Origin: Hibiscus mutabilis
Lineage: Eukaryota > Streptophyta > Magnoliopsida > Malvales > Malvaceae
DNA: 64,000 nucleotides
Reading direction: 5' to 3'
Assembly (NCBI GenBank): GCA_019671005.1
Contig: CM033732.1
Span: 7,844,886 to 7,908,885, forward strand
Positions 43,930 through 54,600 of the stretch are shown piece after piece. Position 1 is the first letter of the stretch; the number at the start of each line of letters is the position of its first letter. A program made the position numbers and the translations under genes. Under the pieces are notes generated by a model. The model was not told the DNA's origin. It made no database searches and saw nothing but the letters and a program-made list of their open reading frames with translations.

Positions 43930-44696
43930 CTATTGTCAATAATATATCGTTGGATAGGAAAATTATATACATTAGTGTCTATTTTAATTTCCAATCCATG
44001 GAATTTAAGATTTAACCAAATTTTGAATGCTTAAAAAACAAGAGAATCTTTTATTTCCAAGATTTGCTTCCTGCACAGACAAGCATTGGCGATTATCCTT
44101 ATTTGTTGGCAAATAAATAAAATATAAATGGTGTCATTGCTTTATTGTAATGTAGTCATATTTGGCCTTCACTATGACATTTTATCACTAGGGCATGGTG
44201 TTCTAGCTTCAAACCCTAAATTATTTTTATTTAATTGGCTTTACTCACTGATTAAGGCCATTAATATGTTATACATATTGCATTATATTATATTAAGTAT
44301 ATTATGGTTGGTCGTCTCATCCACTTGTTTATTTATGATAAAAAAAATCCACTTGTTTATTGTTTTCATTCACGTTTTTCCATTAACAATTCAAATGGTT
44401 ACCGGCAGGTACCATGTCATGATTTTAGAAATTTCATTTTCCAAAGTAGTAGGATAGAAATCTAAAAACTTGGAAATACTTTGGACGTCAATGATCAAGG
44501 ATATCTGCAATTTTCATGTATTTAAGCATATTTTTGTTTAATTTATCCGATTTAAATTATTAATAGAATGTTTACATTGATATCTTAATGTCTTAAGTAT
44601 TTAAATTGATTAAACTAATTTTAACTACAAATATAAAGAGATCAAAAAATCAAAATTATCCATTAACTAATTATTTTTCTTACAACGGAAGTCTAT
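43930..44696. other. P450 upstream flank, no gene seen
   Basis: AT-rich. A 109-codon frame at 44128-44457 has no recognisable domain and no intron or promoter context, so it is not called. Confidence 0.5.
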
Positions 44697-45145
44697 GTCA
44701 CTAATGAAAAATTAATAGATGGGCTCGGCATACCACGTTATTTATGGTTCATTCAATAACATTCATCTATTTCAGTGTAACTTCCAAGTAACTACTCATT
44801 TCTTAGTTACATGTAGGAAAGAAGGAAAATTATTAGGTGTGTCTAACTCACCATGTCATCTATGGTCTCATCCAATAACATTTTTCCATGACATTTTTTC
44901 CAAGGTGAGTCTTCACCCATTTCCCACATGTAACTAAGGAGTGGGTAGTTACTTGGAAGTTACACCGACATGGGTGAATATTATTGGATGGAGCATGGAT
45001 GACGTGGTGAGCCGGGTTCATCTAATAATTTCTCAAAAAATAGGTGAAGATTCACTTGGAAAAAAATGAGAAATTTTTTTATTGAATGAGACTATAGATG
45101 GACATGGTGAGTGAAGTCTATCTAATAGTTTTTCGTCACTAATTA
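44697..45145. mobile_element. Foldback MITE with two nested palindromes
   Basis: The outer arms tcactaatgaaaaattaatag (44697) and ctatctaatagtttttcgtc (to about 45137) are inverted. Inside, gtgtaacttccaagtaacta and cttagttacatgt pair with acatgtaactaagg and tagttacttggaagttacac. The centre of the inner hairpin is near 44860-44920. Confidence 0.65.
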
Positions 45146-45394
45146 TTTTTCTTTCCTTTCTTTTATTTTGTACCTTCTTTTATTTTTAACTTTGTTTCTA
45201 TATCATAGTTAGAAATTTAGAATCAGAAATAAAGACAGAAGAAACTCTAAGATTCTAATACGTGAAATAAAAGAATCAAATTTTATTCCATAATTTGCTC
45301 ATATTTTTTTGACAAATAATTTGCTCATACTAAGTTTAGTTATTAGGTGGTTTGTGCATCAATATGCATCCTAAGCAGTGAAAATATACTTTGG

Positions 45395-45600
45395 GTAAAT
45401 TACACATTTCATCACTATACTATCTTTTCACTTCTATTTCGATCATTAAAATTTGAAAATTTTCAATTTAATAACTAAACTTTATACGTTAAACATTTTT
45501 TATCACTCATCTGTCTTCTCATTAACAGTTCGATGTCGTGGCTTATTTTGTTAATATTTGGTTGTGACATAGATTTTTTCAGGCTTAAAATTGTAAGAGG
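45395..45600 (+). mobile_element. Truncated arm of the Pack-MULE family
   Basis: gggtaaattacacatttcatc, catctgtcttctcattaaca, tttgttaatatttggttgtga parallel 308-500 of the Pack-MULE in the same order. It lacks the outer end and the captured gene. 45601-45964 has no feature. Confidence 0.65.
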
Positions 45601-45964
45601 TCGTTGAACTTTTGAAGAAAAAAAATCAATTAAGCACTTGAATTTTTTTGCACCTATTTAAATCTTTGGACTAATAAATTAAATCAATTAAGCCCTTGAA
45701 CTAAAAAATTAAATCAATGTCTATCAAGCGGATAACAAACCTAATAGAACAAAAACATAGTGTGTAACAGCAAGAAAATTCCCCCAAATAAAAACCCTAG
45801 AATTTGTCCGATCCTTGACTCAACATCATGATACCCAGTGGCAGATCTAGACTTCATATTAAGTGAGTTTAAAAAGGCAAAATTAAATAAATTAAGTGGG
45901 ATCAAGTAAGTTTAAATATATTTAATTTTTCCCTCAACTCTCAAATTTTTCTATTTCTACAAAG

Positions 45965-48728
45965 TGTCGCGACCATTTTTGAAATCGGGATGTGTGAAAA
46001 ATAGCCTGACAATCTTTCTTTTAGTAAAATTAGGGTTTTCTGGCCATTTTTAATTTAATCTTGAAAATTCAGAGTTTTTCATATTAAATCATATTTTCCT
46101 TTATTTATCTTTTAAAAAACGTTTGGAGTCGCCACCGATCACTTCAAGGCAGACCGGACACCGAAAAACAAACCAGAGATTCTGTCTTTAAAAATTGGGT
46201 TCGGGAGTCGGTTACGTGTAGGGAAGGGTTAGCACCCCTACGAACACCCGCTATCGGTACCTTTAATTTTACGTGGCATTTCAAATAATAATTTGAATTT
46301 AATTTATACCATAATTATTAACCGAATTTAAATTCTGAATGCATATATCCTTTTATAAGGAAATTCATCTTGTTCGAATACGAGATTAAAAGCACCCCGT
46401 TAGGTGGCACTCATATTCGTATTTAAAAATGAATTTCCAACATAAAAGGTTTTTAATGAATAATATTTTATTGTCTTGTCAATTTTAAGTTTTAATCCTA
46501 AAAAGGTTCTAATTAATTAGTTATTTAAAACTATGAATATTAATTAATTTAATGGCTTTCATGTGAAAATGTCAATTTCTTGAACACATTCCATATATTT
46601 AAGCCCTTAAATTAATCATATTCCTAATTAATTAATTCCTCTAATTAATTAAAGTTCTAGTCCTAATTAAGGCTCTAACAATTTATTATTTAATATTATA
46701 GGTGAAAATGTATATCGAATATACACCTTTATGACCAAGGCTGAGATAACACCCCATTGTAAACAATGGAACACCATCCAGATTTGAACCTCAAAGATTA
46801 TATTCGGTATACATTTAATTAATTACAATGTATTAATTATTAATGTCAATTAAAGAACTAATTTGATTTCCAATTATAAGTGCAATATATTAAATATATT
46901 CATTAAAATCCATGTTGAGATAACACCCCATTGTAATCAATGAAACACCATCCAAATTAGGATTTTAAAGTTTATATTTAATATATTTGTAATTACTACA
47001 ATTATCTTACCTAATTCAATTATTGAATCCTAATTAGAGAACCTAGACAAAATATACTATATGCTTAATTTAAAAAAAATGCACTCAAACATATAAATTA
47101 ATTGCATTTAAAATAAAACAATTGAATAAATAATTAAAATAAACAAACAACTTTGAAACTGATTTTTTTATTACTATAGGACAAGATTGAAACATTACAA
47201 AACCTAAATGCCCAAATTACAAAGCCCTAGTGACCTAATTGAAAGGAAGTAAACCTAAGGGGTATGATTAAAGGGAGTATGGGGACTAAATTGAAGGAAT
47301 TTCAGAATTTGGGGCCAAAATTAAAGATATGAGTGACCAAATTGAAAAGAAGTAAACATTTGGGCAAAAACCAAATGGTACCCAAATATGGATACGCAGG
47401 TCTGACCCGACCCACATAAAAACATGCGGACCCCTATTTGACTCGTTCCCAAAAAGTAGTGTTTTGCTGCTATTATATAAAGAACCATAAGCCCAAAAAA
47501 ACCCTTATTTCCCTCATTTCTTAATTTTCACTCTCTCTCTTCTATCCGGCTCTCTCTCTCCTCCCTAAATTCTCTGAAGATAAACACTTCAAACCCAGAC
47601 ATCTCACCCCAAACAGATCAAAATCCCTAAGTTTTAGTTGAACGTCCCTTGTGTTCATCCAAAATTGGATGAACATCAAACTGTCCGGCCACTAAATCGT
47701 CGTCTGCACTGCCCTTTGATCTGTAGCCGCTCCTCTCCGGCAACCCTTCTTTGTTTCCCGGCCATCATCAACCATTTTCGACCACCGTCGGTTATTTTCT
47801 GGCCGACGTCCTCCCTACTCCGGTCATCTCCTACACCCTTCCGATCATTGCTGCAACTCCGACCGCCACACAGCCGTCGTGCTCTACCATATTTCGAACC
47901 CAAAAAACCCTATTTTTCCCAAAAAAACCTAGCTCTAACCTGGTTCGACTAAACCGCCCTTCTTCTCGGCCTAAAACTACCCAAACCACACTCAATCTCT
48001 TATTTTCAACTCCTCCGGAACCAAATCCTCACCGGCCAAAACTTCCGACAAGATAAGTGTTTAGATTTTTATATATTTTTGCTACTGTGTTTTTTAGATC
48101 TTAAACTATATTTAACAAGTTCTATGTTTTAAATGCAGAAATAGAAAAGAGATTGGAATATACCTCTCAGCAAATGACGGTGCAACTACTTCGATCGTCT
48201 TCTCTGGTGGCCTTTACACTTCCCGGTGGCGGTTCGGCTCCACAGCAGTGTTTGGTCTCCCGAGGTAAGCACCCTCTCTCTCTTCAATTATTATTATTAA
48301 TGGTTTATTAAATGGCTCATCATTATTGAACTGACATGTTTCTCTCTCTATTTATAGGTGGTCAAACCACTAGCGTCAGCTATGCCAGCTAGATCCAGAT
48401 CAAATAGGAGAAAACACACAATCTATGTGAAGGTCTTTCAGACCAATAGGAAAGTGTCACATGGCACTATTTGAGCGAGAAAAATCTGATTAGTTGGGTT
48501 TTGTGCTTGTTTGGGCTGATTGGATGATAAAATTGGGCTGGAAAACAGATATAGATTTAGAACTTGGGCTTTTAGTTTGGGCTTTGTATTTTTAGAATGT
48601 AATTGGACATTTGGGCATTTTATTTGTAATTGGACATTAATTGGTTTGTTTGGATATTATTTATGGTTTATTTATTTATTATTTTTATTATATTTATATA
48701 TTAGCCCGGTCAAAATTCGAGTATAACA
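45965..48728 (-). repeat. 3' LTR (2764 bp) of an Ogre/Tat-like gypsy element
   Basis: On the minus strand it starts tgttatactcgaattttgac (48728) and ends ggtcgcgaca (45965). The sense-side neighbour aaagagagacagc directly upstream is a good polypurine tract, fixing the orientation. The terminal block 46120-46260 (ggagtcgccaccgatcac, accggacaccgaaaaac, gggagtcggttacg, gggaagggttagcaccc) is shared with the solo LTR at 36200-36330 and, from memory, with Ogre/Tat-type LTRs of many dicots. P/S-rich open frames at 47638-48056 are LTR sequence. Confidence 0.7.
46715..46985. repeat. Direct repeat inside the Ogre/Tat-like LTR
   Basis: Two copies, at 46739 and 46913, of a roughly 65-bp block containing tgagataacaccccattgta, caatg-aacaccatccaa and ttatattyg/atata words, about 175 bp apart. 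Confidence 0.75.
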
Positions 48729-48748
48729 GCTGTCTCTCTTTACTCATT
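48729..48748 (-). promoter_or_regulatory. Polypurine tract of the Ogre/Tat-like element
   Basis: The minus strand reads gagtaaagagagacagc and abuts the LTR start tgttat. Confidence 0.65.
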
Positions 48749-48839
48749 GTTGTGGAATAGGGATAGAGCAAAGACTGAAAATATACGAATTTTGTTTAGA
48801 CCTATTGGTCATCCTCTGAAAGGCAGGTCTTTCATTATG

Positions 48840-49580
48840 AACAATGCTGCAGTTTGAAGTTGTTCTTCTTATTATGAAATTCTTCAAACTTCTGTCAAAC
48901 TCTTAAATATGAAGTTGTTCTTTTTATTATGAAATTCTTCATCTTCCAAGGCTCAGAATTACTCATGCCATTCTTCATCTCTTGAGGTCTGAAGCTGTTC
49001 TTCTTATTATGAAATTCTTCATCCCTCTATTGAACTATAGAATCTGAAGTTGTTCTTCTTATTATAAAATTCTTCATCTTCCAAGGTCTGAAATTACTAT
49101 TGTCATTCTTCATCTTCTGAGATTTGAAACTATTCTTCCTATTATGAAATTCTTCATCCCTCTGTCGAACTATGGAATCTGAAGGTGTTCTTCTTATTAA
49201 GAAATTCTTCATCTTCCAAGGTCTAAAATTGCTCTTGTCATTCTTCATCTCCTGAGGTCTGAAGCTATTCTTCTTATTATGAAATTCTTCATCCCTCTAT
49301 CGAACTATGGAATCTGAAGCTATTCTTCTTATTATGAAATTTTTCATCTTCCAAGGTCTAAAATTGATCTTGTCATTCTTGATCTCCTGAGGTCTGAAGC
49401 TGTTCTTCTTATTATGAAATTCTTCATTCCTCTGTCGAACTATAGAATCTGAAGCTGTTCTTCTGATTATGAAATTCTTCATCTTCCAAAGTCCGACACT
49501 GCTTATTGAAATCTTTTACTTTTTGAGGTTTGAAGCTATTCTTCTTATTACAAAATTCTTCATTCCTCACTCTTTCTGTA
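48840..49580. repeat. Tandem array A: gttcttcttattatgaaattc units
   Basis: About a dozen imperfect units of roughly 60 bp, alternating two unit types (…tcttccaaggtc… and …cctctgtcgaactatggaatc…) to give a 120-130-bp higher-order period. Confidence 0.85.
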
Positions 49581-49629
49581 AAGTGTCGAATAAGAAAGCT
49601 ATTTTCATTATGAACCTTCTCATTCTTCA

Positions 49630-50180
49630 AAAGATGAACTCTTCTCATTAGGAGCTCTTCTTTCTTCAAAAGACGAACTCTTCTCATTAGGAGCTCTTCT
49701 TTCTTCACTGGGCGAGTTCTTCTCATTAGGAACTCTGGGACGAACTCTTCTCATTAGGAGCTCTTCATTTATTGCTAAGCGGATTCTTCTCATTAGGAAT
49801 CCTGAAACGAACTCTTCTCATTAGGAGCTCTTCATTCTTTACTAAGCGGATTCTTCTCATTAGGAATCCTGAAACAAACTCTTCTCATTAGGAACTCTTC
49901 ATTCTTTGCTAAGCGAATTCTTCTCATTAGGAATCCTAAAACGAACTCTTCTCATTATGAGCTCTGTTGGCGAATTCTTCTCATTAGGAATTCTTCATTC
50001 TTTGCTGGGCGAATTCTTCTCATTAGGAATTCTGGAGTGAACTCTTCTCATTAGGAGTTCTTCATTCTTTGTTGGACGAACTCTTCTCATTAGGAGTTCT
50101 TCATTCTTTGCTGGGCGAGTTTTTCTTATTATGAACTCTGAATTCTTTGCTGGTTGAGCTCTTCTCACTAAAAATTCTGG
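49630..50180. repeat. Tandem array B: cttctcattaggagctcttc units
   Basis: Sixteen or more occurrences of ttctcattaggarytct with spacers such as attctttgctaagcg and ggaatcctgaaacg; unit about 30-65 bp. On the minus strand it reads as repeated RRV-KEELL-like nonsense peptides. Confidence 0.85.
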
Positions 50181-50479
50181 ATTCTAGAAATGTTGGTTCT
50201 CCTCTCCTCTGGAATAATTTTGAAACACTAAGTTCTTTGATGTCATTGATTTTCTGTCTATAGTGTCTTGATCTTTCATCTGAAGCTCATATGAGATCTC
50301 ATCTTCTGTTTTTCTTTCTCTGTTGATCAACCTTATGCCTTTAAAAGTCAAATTTATCATTAATCTTCTATCATTAAGAAATTTCAAGTGCTTCAACAGG
50401 AGACGCTAGAACTATGAATCTTTCTTGTTTGAGCCTGAAGTTGGTTGCTTTTCAATCTGACAATCTTGAATTATTGTGT

Positions 50480-50860
50480 TGTTTTTTTTTCTTTTCTTTT
50501 CTTGTCTTCTTTCTCATCTCTTTCTTTTTCTCTTCCTTCTTTTTATCCTTTTTTGCTCTTTTTCTTTTTCTTTTTCTTTTTATTTTCCTTTTTATTTTTT
50601 CTTTTTTTTCTTTCTTCTTCCTCCATTTTTGCCATTTTTCTTTTCATTTTTTCTTTTTTTATCCTTTCTTTTTCTTGTTCTCTACCTTTTTCTCTTTTCT
50701 TTTTCTCCTTTTCTTTTTCTTTTTTCTCTTTTTTGTTTTTTTCTCTCTTTTTTCATTTTTTCTTTTTATTTTCTTTTTCTCTCTTCTTTTTTTGTCTTCT
50801 TTTTCTTTCTTTTGTCTTTTTGTCTTTTTTGTTTTTTTTTTCTCTCTTTTTCTTGAAACT
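50480..50860. repeat. 380-bp polypyrimidine tract (purine-rich on minus strand)
   Basis: Almost only T and C on the plus strand (ctttttctttttctttttc permutations). It creates long phenylalanine/serine frames in all three plus frames, which are not genes. A mirror-repeat-like homopurine tract of this length can form triplex DNA. Confidence 0.9.
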
Positions 50861-50944
50861 GAGGGCCCAAAGGATTAATATTTCTGTTGATATCATACCC
50901 CACCGTCTTATTGCAATAACATTAAAAAAGTTCTCATCATTTCT

Positions 50945-51310
50945 GAAGGTATCGGCCCGAAGGACTTAACATCATGCCCGAAGGACTTATTGATGACCCG
51001 AAGGATTTAGAACAGTAATGCACTTCCTTTTATGTGCAGACAATCACATCACTCCCGAAGGTGATTACCTGAAGGATTTAGAATTGTAATACACTTCTTT
51101 TCCTGTGCAAACAATTATATCACTCCCGAGGGTGATGGCCCGAAAAACTTAACATCATGCCTGAAGGACTTATTGATGACCCGAAGGATTTAGAATTGGC
51201 ATACACTTCCTTTCCTGTGCAAATAATTACATCACTCCCGAAGATGATGGCCCGAAGAACTTACTGATGACCCAAAGGATTTAGAATTGTAATGCATTTC
51301 CTTTCATGTG
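50945..51310. repeat. Tandem array C: cccgaaggacttaacatcatg units
   Basis: Three larger units of about 110 bp. Each has atcactcccgaaggtgatgg, one or two cccgaaggac/ttta sub-repeats, and ggatttagaattgtaatgcac followed by ttcctttcctgtgcaaac. Confidence 0.85.
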
Positions 51311-51324
51311 CAAACAATTATAAA

Positions 51325-51620
51325 ATCCTTGCTAAAATCTGCCTCTGTAAACGGATTGAAATCTTTGCTGAGGTCCGCCTCTGTAAACGGATTGAAATCT
51401 TTGCTATAATCTGCATCTTCAAACGGATTGAAATCTTTGCTGAAATCGACCTCTGTAAACGGATTAAAATCTTTGCTATGATCCGCCTCTTCAAATGGAA
51501 CATCTGACTGAATTTGCCTCTCTAAGCAAAATACTTGTCGAAATCCGATTCTGCGAACGAAGTCTCTCGCTGAAGTCTTCTGTAAACGAGATATTTGTTA
51601 AAATTTGTCTCTACCAACAG
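51325..51620. repeat. Tandem array D: cctctgtaaacggattgaaat units
   Basis: Five units of about 38 bp at 51340-51490 (…tctttgctgaaatcygcctctgtaaacggattgaaa…), then more diverged units. In translation it gives a repeating CKRIEIFAE pattern, which is a by-product. Confidence 0.85.
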
Positions 51621-54600
51621 AATATCTTGAGATCCATATCTGCAACCAGAAAATCATGAATTAATATATTTGCTTTCTCACAAACACAATTGTAATTTTT
51701 TCTAGATCTATTTCTCAAAGATCTATGCTCGTTCGTTGTCAGATTTTCTCTTCTGAGATTTCTGTTCATTTCTTGATGGTTCTTTCTCTTCGAGATCTTT
51801 ATTCGTTCTCAACTGGATATTTCCTCCAAGATCTTTGCTCGTTCTTGCTTGGATCAACCTTTTCAACACTTGAAGCTATAAATTGATATTCGCCTTTACT
51901 TGATTGAATCTGTAAATTCCTGCCAAAGTATGCAAAAATGCTTCGAATGTATGAATTAGCATGCTCCTACTTATGGATGCCTAATTACATGATGTATGAA
52001 TATTTTCATTTAAGGACCATTTGGACAAACTTTCATCTGCTGGGGAGCTCCCAATTTCTTCGCTTCATCTTTCATTAAAACTTCTCCTACCAACAACATA
52101 ACCCATCTCACAATCAAGTTCCGTCTTCAGGATCTCTGCACCTTTTACTCTAAAGCGTCTTTTCAGGTTTTCACTTTAGATTTTTCTTTTCTTCTTTTTC
52201 TCAAGGCGCCCTTTCGGGTTTTCACCTCTGTTTTTTCTCTTTTTTCTCACTTTTTCTTTCTTTTTTTACAATAATGTTTTTTTTCTTTTATTCATTCTAA
52301 TGGAACTTTCTCTTGCCTTCATGGATCAAGCACATGTACCCTTTTTGACATATCTCACCATGTATTTCTCACAATTTGAATACCAGGGATCAATATTTTC
52401 TTAGAAAGTCACTCATGTTATATCTTCATTTAGCTTTTTTGACAAAATTCCTTCTCATAACTCTGGAAGCGATCATGATTCACTGGTGTTCAAGCTTGCA
52501 AACTTTATTTACCGGCATGTGACGCTCTGTAAGGTCATTTTTTTGCAACATTGCCCCACTATGGCTTGACTTTGACTACCATCTTTGCCTACATTCACTT
52601 TGCTTCCTTACTTTTGATTAACAAAAACCCCAACGGATTGATCTGACTGCATTTTTGTTCCAAAAGGTGGCTCTTGCTCTCTCTTTTTTCCCCATAATCA
52701 CTTGTGTCATTTCTTGCAACTTTTGTTTGAATGTTTCTGGTACTCAGAATCATGTCTTTTCCTCGTCATACTTTTCATCATTAAACAAGTATCGAGGCCA
52801 CATCATAATAATACCCACAAAATCCTTTGCTTTTCTTGTATCTAATCAATTTATCTGCAAGATACTTGTTGAAAAGATAAGTGAATGGCTCAAAATATTA
52901 TTTACTAGATTTGAGAAACTGGAATAGTTTGATAAGTCATGGCAAACATGAGAACAAAAATCAAGATTATGCCCCTAAATATCAAGTGCAACAGAGCCTT
53001 TGAATCAAACTGCAAAGATCAACTCCAATGTGACCTTTTCTAAGTTATTAAACTTCTAGGAGAAACATTTCCCGTATGCCTAATTTTATCCCATTTAAGG
53101 TGGCGCTCTTTACCTCACTAACTCACCATACCCAATCCTTTCCTATTCTTGATCTCGATCAAGCATTAAAAGTCTGGAAGTCCTTAAAGAAAGGTTAACC
53201 CTGATAAGCGGGATATATTATGAAGACAAACTCATCTTGATCCAATACCCGTGTATGGTCAAAATGGTCTTTTGAGGCTTGTAATGTAGGATATGGTTCA
53301 CGGCTGCCAAAGAAATTATATATAGGCTCAAATAAATACTTAAGGGTGATGAAACCAAGGATCATTTTGTCCAAGTGAAATATCATTTTTGCACTGATCT
53401 GAATATATTCGGATGAAATATTCTCTTTCTTTTCTTTTTTTTCCTCTTTTTTTGGTGTATCGCTCTAGATTGCTCATTTCTGAGTTTTCACCCTAGAGTT
53501 CATTTCCTTTCCTTGAAACCAATCTTCCACTGCTCCTTTGGATAAATACTTGCTTGGATGGAAGATCTCACATATATGTATTGCTTTCCTTTTGCACTTT
53601 TTATCTTTAGTGCTTTCTTTGCTTCAACTTGATTCAATTGACTTTTTGAACACAAACTTCCACTATTTTCTTTCTTTTTTTGACTTTCAGTTTCTTTTTT
53701 ACTGAATTTAGAGCATTCTTTTTCATTTATCATGCCTTTCTGACTTTTGTGCTTGATATATTCACTTTTGTTTCTTTTGCCCCTACTTCGCAATGCATTA
53801 CTATCATAGGATGATCAAAACCGAACAATTTTCACTTACGAATAAACTTTCATCCTCTTTGTCCCCAGTGTAGGGGTGATCCTTGGTTTGGGTTGAATCG
53901 AAAGAAAATCCTCAGGCTCAAAGGGGACAACAAATGATATTTTCCTTATTTTTTTCTTTGTGAATGGAGATGAAAGAATGCCAAATATCCTCCCATACTT
54001 GGATATCTTCGAAGAAAAGCCGTCTTTAGGTGGATGATGTTATGGGTTATCGCTTCATTCAAAGACCTTAGCCGACAATGCTTGAAAGGCAACTCACTCA
54101 AAAGTTGTATTTGGGATTTTCCTGTGATTCCTGAACACTCATTAATGTTTTCCCATTGACCTAAATAAAATAAAAGAGAGTTACATTTCTGAAGTTGATC
54201 TCTAAATTTGATTCAAGGTAACTCTTAAAATTAATATCGAGGGACCTGAGAGAAAATGTTAGTGAAGATATATACATATATGTATAGGAGAACAAAAACT
54301 AACCCATGACAAAGAATGAATGAAATATTAAAAGAATCAAATAATGCAAAATGTTTGACATGTGAGAAATATATATATAGGAAACAAGAATCATAGCAAA
54401 TAAATCGAAATAGCCTCCCTTACAAAGGACCACCAATGCTCGCGGGCAAAAGCGATCGGGATGATTCAGGGTATTACTCCACAATAATCTTAAAATTGCA
54501 GACAAATCTCTCGTGGTTCATTGTTGACCATTAATCAAGGAAAAACTGAGTTAATTTGGTCACTCCACTTCTATCATCAATTCTTTATTTTCCTTCACCA

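Noticed and set aside
44128..44457. 109-codon open frame upstream of the P450
   Set aside because: No domain, no splice or promoter context, AT-rich random-like composition.
47638..48056. Pro/Ser-rich frames in the 45965-48728 repeat
   Set aside because: They lie in LTR sequence with C-rich composition; no domain, and no matching frame recognised in the related solo LTR.
50414..50969. Three overlapping long plus-strand open frames rich in Phe and Ser
   Set aside because: They are translations of a polypyrimidine tract; open in all frames because TTT/TCT/CTT codons dominate.
48840..51620. CRISPR-like regular repeats
   Set aside because: Units are degenerate, adjacent and lack unique spacers; the context is a plant retroelement.
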